A stretch of 5,918 nucleotides of DNA, from contig JAFEEK010000202.1 in the NCBI GenBank assembly GCA_018241165.1, positions 1 to 5,918 of the forward strand, given 5' to 3'. The notes beneath the pieces are model-generated. The model was not told where the DNA came from. It saw only the letters and a list, made by a program, of their open reading frames with translations, and did no database searches. This DNA is from Pseudomonadota bacterium (lineage in GTDB: Bacteria > Pseudomonadota > Gammaproteobacteria > Xanthomonadales > Rhodanobacteraceae). This document shows, piece after piece, positions 4,607 to 5,918 of this stretch; position 1 is the stretch's first letter, and each line of letters begins with the position of its first letter. The position numbers and the translations under genes were made by a program.

Positions 4607-5359
4607 TCATCGCGGCCGGATCTGGTTGCGTTCCTGCTTGCGATCCCAGGCGCGCAATTCGTCGCGCAGGTGCGCGATGCGTTGGCGGCCGAGCGCATTG
4701 CGCCCCTCGTCGAGCACGCGCCCATCAAGCAGTTCCGCCAGGCGCTGCGCCGTGGGCAACATCGCTTCCCATGCGTCCAGCGCCGGCATCGGGCCCGGCA
4801 GGGTCATGAAAAAACTCACGCCCGGCGTACGCAGGGATTCGATCTGGGTCATGTCGAAACTGCCGGGCTTGACCATGTTCGACATGCTGAACACCGGTCC
4901 GGCCTCCGGCTTGCCGGATATCAGCCGGTGGAAAATGCCGAGATCGCCGAAATCCAGTCCTGCCTTTTCGGCGGCAACGACGAGATCGGGACCGTGGAAA
5001 TCGGCTTCCGCGGGCGCGGCGACGAACAGTGTGACGATGCGTTCGATCGGCATATCCGGGCGCACGCCTGCAACCGGCTTGTTCGAAGTTGCCGCCTCGC
5101 CATCGCTGCGTTTTGCGGCGATTTCCGAACCGAGACGCTGCAACTCTTCGCGCATCCCCATGTCCAGCTCGACCTGCCCGGATCCATCCGCAACATCGTC
5201 TGCGCCGAACGTCGGTTCGATCCGCTCGCCGGACTCGCGCGAGGCAATCATGCGCCGTCCCTGCCTGGGTTTTTTCGGACGCCCGAACCAGTAAATCGAC
5301 GCGAACACGATCGCGCCGAAGATGGCGAGCGGAATTCCGACGGATGCGTTCCAACTCAT
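4607..5359 (-). CDS. zipA: Cell division protein ZipA
   Basis: The protein has 250 residues with the ZipA layout: a short periplasmic N-terminus and single membrane helix (about 7-25, VGIPLAIFGAIVFASIYWF), a basic stretch GRPKKPRQGRR just inside, a variable charged linker (about 37-103) and the C-terminal FtsZ-binding domain (about 105-240). Conserved pieces of the last are IFHRL (142-146), GPVFSMSNMVKPGSFD (154-169), TPGVSFFMTLPGP (178-190) and LLDGRVLDEGRNALG (210-224). ZipA anchors FtsZ to the inner membrane and helps recruit later divisome proteins in gammaproteobacteria. I chose the ATG at 5359 because GGAG sits six bases upstream and it starts just before the membrane helix. The gene begins 16 bases after smc, as in many gammaproteobacteria. 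The linker is short and lacks the long Pro/Gln-rich stretch of E. coli ZipA (328 residues), as I recall for other Xanthomonadales. Confidence 0.92.
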   Translation of the reverse strand: MSWNASVGIPLAIFGAIVFASIYWFGRPKKPRQGRRMIASRESGERIEPTFGADDVADGSGQVELDMGMREELQRLGSEIAAKRSDGEAATSNKPVAGVRPDMPIERIVTLFVAAPAEADFHGPDLVVAAEKAGLDFGDLGIFHRLISGKPEAGPVFSMSNMVKPGSFDMTQIESLRTPGVSFFMTLPGPMPALDAWEAMLPTAQRLAELLDGRVLDEGRNALGRQRIAHLRDELRAWDRKQERNQIRPR

Positions 5360-5375
5360 GCGCGTCTCCGTTTGG

Positions 5376-5918
5376 CTAGGCGGCACCCGCCAGTTTAGCC
5401 GCTTCGGCCAGATCCACCTGCACCAGGCGCGACACGCCCGGCTCGCGCATGGTCACGCCGCACAGCTGCATGGCCGCTTCCATCGTCGCCTTGTTGTGGG
5501 TGACGAACAGGAATTGCACGCGCTCGCTCATCTCGGTGACGAGCTGCGAGAAACGGCCGACGTTGGCCTCGTCCAGCGGCGCATCGACTTCGTCGAGCAG
5601 GCAGAACGGCGCCGGATTGAGGCGGAAGATCGCGAACACCAGCGCGACCGCGGACAGTGCTTTTTCGCCGCCGGACAGCAGCGAGATATTGGTCACGCGT
5701 TTGCCCGGAGGACGCGCCATGATCGACACGCCGGCATCGAGCAGGTCCTCGCCGGTGAGTTCGAGGAACGCATGGCCGCCGCCGAACAGGCGCGGGAACA
5801 GCTCCTGCAAGCCAGTATTGACGCGGTCGAAGGTTTCCTTGAAACGCTGGCGCGTCTCGCGGTCGATCTTCTTGATCGCGCCTTCGAGGGTCTCCAGCGC
5901 GGTGTTGAGGTCGGTCAA
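5376..5918 (-). CDS. smc: Chromosome partition protein Smc, C-terminal part (5' end outside window)
   Basis: Only the last 180 codons are present; the frame is open to the right edge. It covers the end of the returning coiled coil and the C-terminal half of the ATPase head. Visible are the entry helix with [13 protein letters not shown] (22-34), the ABC signature LSGGEK (81-86) continuing into [12 protein letters not shown], the Walker B CLLDE (106-110), the D-loop VDAPLD (111-116) and the switch-like TH (140-141). The Walker A P-loop and hinge lie beyond the edge. Smc dimers, with ScpA and ScpB, organise and help segregate the chromosome. The [10 protein letters not shown] signature and end-piece RLVQVDL are typical of SMC rather than RecN or Rad50. 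Smc immediately upstream of zipA is the usual arrangement in gammaproteobacteria. The first visible codon, TTG, should be read as an internal leucine, not a start. Confidence 0.95.
   Translation of the reverse strand: MTDLNTALETLEGAIKKIDRETRQRFKETFDRVNTGLQELFPRLFGGGHAFLELTGEDLLDAGVSIMARPPGKRVTNISLLSGGEKALSAVALVFAIFRLNPAPFCLLDEVDAPLDEANVGRFSQLVTEMSERVQFLFVTHNKATMEAAMQLCGVTMREPGVSRLVQVDLAEAAKLAGAA

Noticed and set aside
4091..5398. 435-codon rightward open frame opposite the carbonic anhydrase and zipA
   Set aside because: It covers two convincing genes on the other strand and lacks family motifs; expected by chance at this GC content.

Overview
The window is GC-rich, densely coded DNA. The smc–zipA pair and the style of the intergenic palindromes suggest a gammaproteobacterium of the Xanthomonadales/Lysobacterales type; this is inferred from gene content and no marker gene confirms it. 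No phage, IS element, tRNA, rRNA or CRISPR array is visible. No gene-free stretch exceeds about 200 bases.

Layout from left to right. Positions 1-164 hold the last 53 codons of a rightward gene. A GC-rich palindromic cluster (186-277) then separates it from the convergent gene at 286-2274. That gene encodes a 662-residue two-domain reductase that closely resembles the alcohol-forming fatty acyl-CoA reductase of Marinobacter (Maqu_2507 type). Divergent from it are a small acyl-CoA-binding protein (2393-2650) and, 16 bases later, a TetR-family regulator (2667-3302). The 118-base divergent gap contains two face-to-face promoter candidates whose -35 boxes overlap, with a 23-bp imperfect palindrome lying across both. 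A structured intergenic element of about 145 bp with imperfect inverted ends (3302-3446) follows, and then a strong leftward terminator (3447-3472).

The right half reads leftward: smc (3' end only), zipA, a beta-class carbonic anhydrase and a phasin-family protein. smc, zipA and the anhydrase are separated by 16-base gaps and probably share a transcript. A 91-base gap with two short hairpins precedes the phasin gene, which ends at the terminator at 3447-3472.

How the genes may work together: the central divergon looks like a self-contained acyl-CoA module. The acyl-CoA-binding protein would carry or buffer long-chain acyl-CoA, the reductase would convert it to fatty alcohol, and the TetR protein would probably sense an acyl-CoA-like ligand and control both directions through the shared palindrome. 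The phasin next door is a lipid or polyester granule protein and may be related in theme, but it lies on the other strand and has its own terminator. The most interesting signal is this compact operator/promoter arrangement; I see no sign of a wholly new class of system.
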